From contig DAIEHU010000134.1 in assembly GCA_027353395.1 (NCBI GenBank), positions 1 through 7,294 on the forward strand: 7,294 nt of DNA. Direction: 5' to 3'. The DNA comes from Desulfobacteraceae bacterium. Lineage in GTDB: Bacteria; Desulfobacterota; Desulfobacteria; Desulfobacterales; Desulfosalsimonadaceae. How positions within the stretch are numbered: position 1 is the first letter of the stretch; each line of letters opens with the position of its first letter. This document shows, piece after piece, positions 5,833 to 7,294 of this stretch. The notes beneath the pieces are model-generated. The model was not told where the DNA came from and made no database searches. It saw nothing but the letters and a program-made list of their open reading frames with translations. The translations under genes were made by a program, and so were the position numbers.

Positions 5833-7294
5833 TCATGCCTTCACCCGCAGCAACCCATTCCTGTCTTTAGAGAATTCCGTAACTGTCAAATTTTCAAAAA
5901 AATCTTTGAGCATCTGCTTTTCATGCAAGCTATAATCTTTCGCCCAGAAATTAAACAATTCATAATTCACCAGTAAATACGTGATGCCGCGTTCTCTCAG
6001 GCCATCGGCAATATCTTTCGGGGTTTTGGCGCTGGCCGCCAGGTTTTGCAGCAGTTTCAAGCTGAAAACCATATCAATATCCGAATAATATCCACGATTG
6101 CCGATATAGACGCCTAAAATCTTGTCTGTCCGGGTCAAATGCTGGTTGGCGTATTGCATGGATGCATATTCAGGCCGGAATTTCTGGATATATTCATCCC
6201 GGCTGACCTTCCCGGTCAGATAGCCCAGCGGTTGCACATAATGGAATCGTTCAATGATGTATTTGGCATTAATACCCAGCATGACAACAACAATGCCAAA
6301 AACCGCGGCTCGTCTCACAAAATCGCATATTCGCTTATTCCGGCCCGCAAGATTTTCTTGAATATGGTGTAGCCCAAACATGGACAGAACCACCAGAGGC
6401 GGAAAAATAGGCGCGAAATAACGAATGCGGATAACAGCTTGCAGACAGGCGAATAATAAAAACAATACGGAAAATCCCAGCATCAGAAACTTTTCCGTCC
6501 GGACCTGCCGGGGATCAGACCGGATTCCAAAAAATGCGAAGATCGGCAAAAACAGTAAAAACGGGTTGCTCCTGCCATCAAAATATTTGGGATCGTTATC
6601 CCTGCCCTGGAAAAACACCCGCAAGGGAATGAGGGCGATTTCAAAGCCCGATTCCCCGTACAGAACCCGGCGAATCTGAAATTGATTCATGTGCGTCATC
6701 TGTTTTTCAGGCTCATCCATCATATCCGTCATGGCGGACGTCATATCAGGTTTGAATGCGTTTTGATACAGGGGATAGAGCGGATTGCCGGTCCAGATCA
6801 GATTCCGGATCATCCACGGTGAAAAAAGAATCAATGCAACCAGCACATATATTGCCGAGTATCCTATGGCTTTCCCGGCATGGGAAGGCTCGCCCGCATG
6901 ATGTCTTGCATAAACAAACGGCACAAAAAGACTCAGCAAAAACAGGCCAATCAGGCCGTTATATTTTGTGCCCAGAGCCAGACCGCAAAACACGGCGCTG
7001 ATGATTAGAGATTTTATCTTAAAATCATTTTCAATCCATTTGAACAGGTATATCAGCGCGGCAAACAAAAAACAGATCAGCCCCAAGTCCACATACACAA
7101 TGGTTGACTGGCACACAATGATGGGAATGGAAAGAAAAAACAGGCTGCCCAGCAGCGCATGCTCGGTATTGATCCGGCGGGCCAGATATGTGTAAATCAT
7201 CCATGCCGTGGTCAGTGCAAAAGAAAAATGAATGAATTTTGGCAGGATATCATTATGAAAATACAGCGGGACCAGATACAACAACTCCAGATTC
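5833..7294 (-). CDS. GT39/ArnT-like polytopic membrane glycosyltransferase, 5' partial
   Basis: An integral membrane protein expected to transfer a sugar from a polyprenyl-phosphate carrier to an acceptor on the periplasmic side. About 486 residues are visible. Numbering from the TTG at 7284, many hydrophobic helices fill roughly 1-345, including 46-80, 94-126, 142-157, 241-254, 266-283, 290-303 and 326-340. Family-type landmarks are GTKYNG (105-110), SPWMIRNLIWTGNPLYPLY (155-173) and RYFAPIFPPL (288-297). The last about 135 residues are soluble. The TTG at 7284 is not a believable start: the frame remains open to the window edge (Asn-Leu-Glu before it) and the visible part begins already inside the membrane domain. 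The N-terminal section, with the first helix and the periplasmic-loop acidic residues expected in this class, is missing, so the catalytic Asp cannot be checked. The stop is 189 nt before the GT2 gene, with a promoter between. Alternatives are another GT-C enzyme; no STT3-type WWDYG motif is present. Substrate unknown. Confidence 0.85.
   Translation of the reverse strand, partial: NLELLYLVPLYFHNDILPKFIHFSFALTTAWMIYTYLARRINTEHALLGSLFFLSIPIIVCQSTIVYVDLGLICFLFAALIYLFKWIENDFKIKSLIISAVFCGLALGTKYNGLIGLFLLSLFVPFVYARHHAGEPSHAGKAIGYSAIYVLVALILFSPWMIRNLIWTGNPLYPLYQNAFKPDMTSAMTDMMDEPEKQMTHMNQFQIRRVLYGESGFEIALIPLRVFFQGRDNDPKYFDGRSNPFLLFLPIFAFFGIRSDPRQVRTEKFLMLGFSVLFLLFACLQAVIRIRYFAPIFPPLVVLSMFGLHHIQENLAGRNKRICDFVRRAAVFGIVVVMLGINAKYIIERFHYVQPLGYLTGKVSRDEYIQKFRPEYASMQYANQHLTRTDKILGVYIGNRGYYSDIDMVFSLKLLQNLAASAKTPKDIADGLRERGITYLLVNYELFNFWAKDYSLHEKQMLKDFFENLTVTEFSKDRNGLLRVKA

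Overview
The window looks like chromosomal DNA of a Gram-negative bacterium. It encodes a secreted FecR/DUF6600-type envelope protein, a polytopic inner-membrane sugar transferase of the GT39/ArnT type, and a bacterial copy of the eukaryote-like (GH13_8) glycogen branching enzyme. Together with the moderate GC content this suits a deltaproteobacterium (Desulfobacterota), but that assignment is inference from gene content and not a sequence match.

Layout: positions 2-1993 (+) hold a 1,4-alpha-glucan branching enzyme whose 5' end lies outside the window. It converges on a minus-strand block that fills the rest. Read in the direction of transcription (right to left), the block contains: the 3' part of a GT39-like membrane glycosyltransferase (7294-5833, N-terminus off the window); a 189-nt gap with a convincing sigma70-type promoter; a GT2 glycosyltransferase of the polyprenyl-phosphate sugar synthase type (5643-4696); a large secreted FecR/DUF6600 protein with a Pro/Gln-rich repeat tail (4638-2344); and a small YgiT/MqsA-type zinc-finger antitoxin-like protein (2283-2008). 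The antitoxin-like gene has no toxin beside it and ends in a perfect 12-bp inverted repeat facing the branching-enzyme 3' end.

Working together: the GT2 enzyme could load a sugar onto a lipid carrier on the cytoplasmic face. The GT39-like enzyme could then use such a lipid-linked sugar on the outer face of the membrane. The FecR/DUF6600 protein is exported and lies directly downstream of the GT2 gene, so it may share its transcript. Whether it is a substrate, a partner or merely a neighbour cannot be decided from sequence. The branching enzyme belongs to glycogen metabolism and is transcribed separately.

No tRNA, rRNA, CRISPR array, insertion sequence or gene-free stretch above 300 bases was seen. 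I found no clear undescribed system. The best leads are the palindrome in the orphan antitoxin gene, the 42-residue repeat in the envelope protein, and the possible link between the two glycosyltransferases and that protein.
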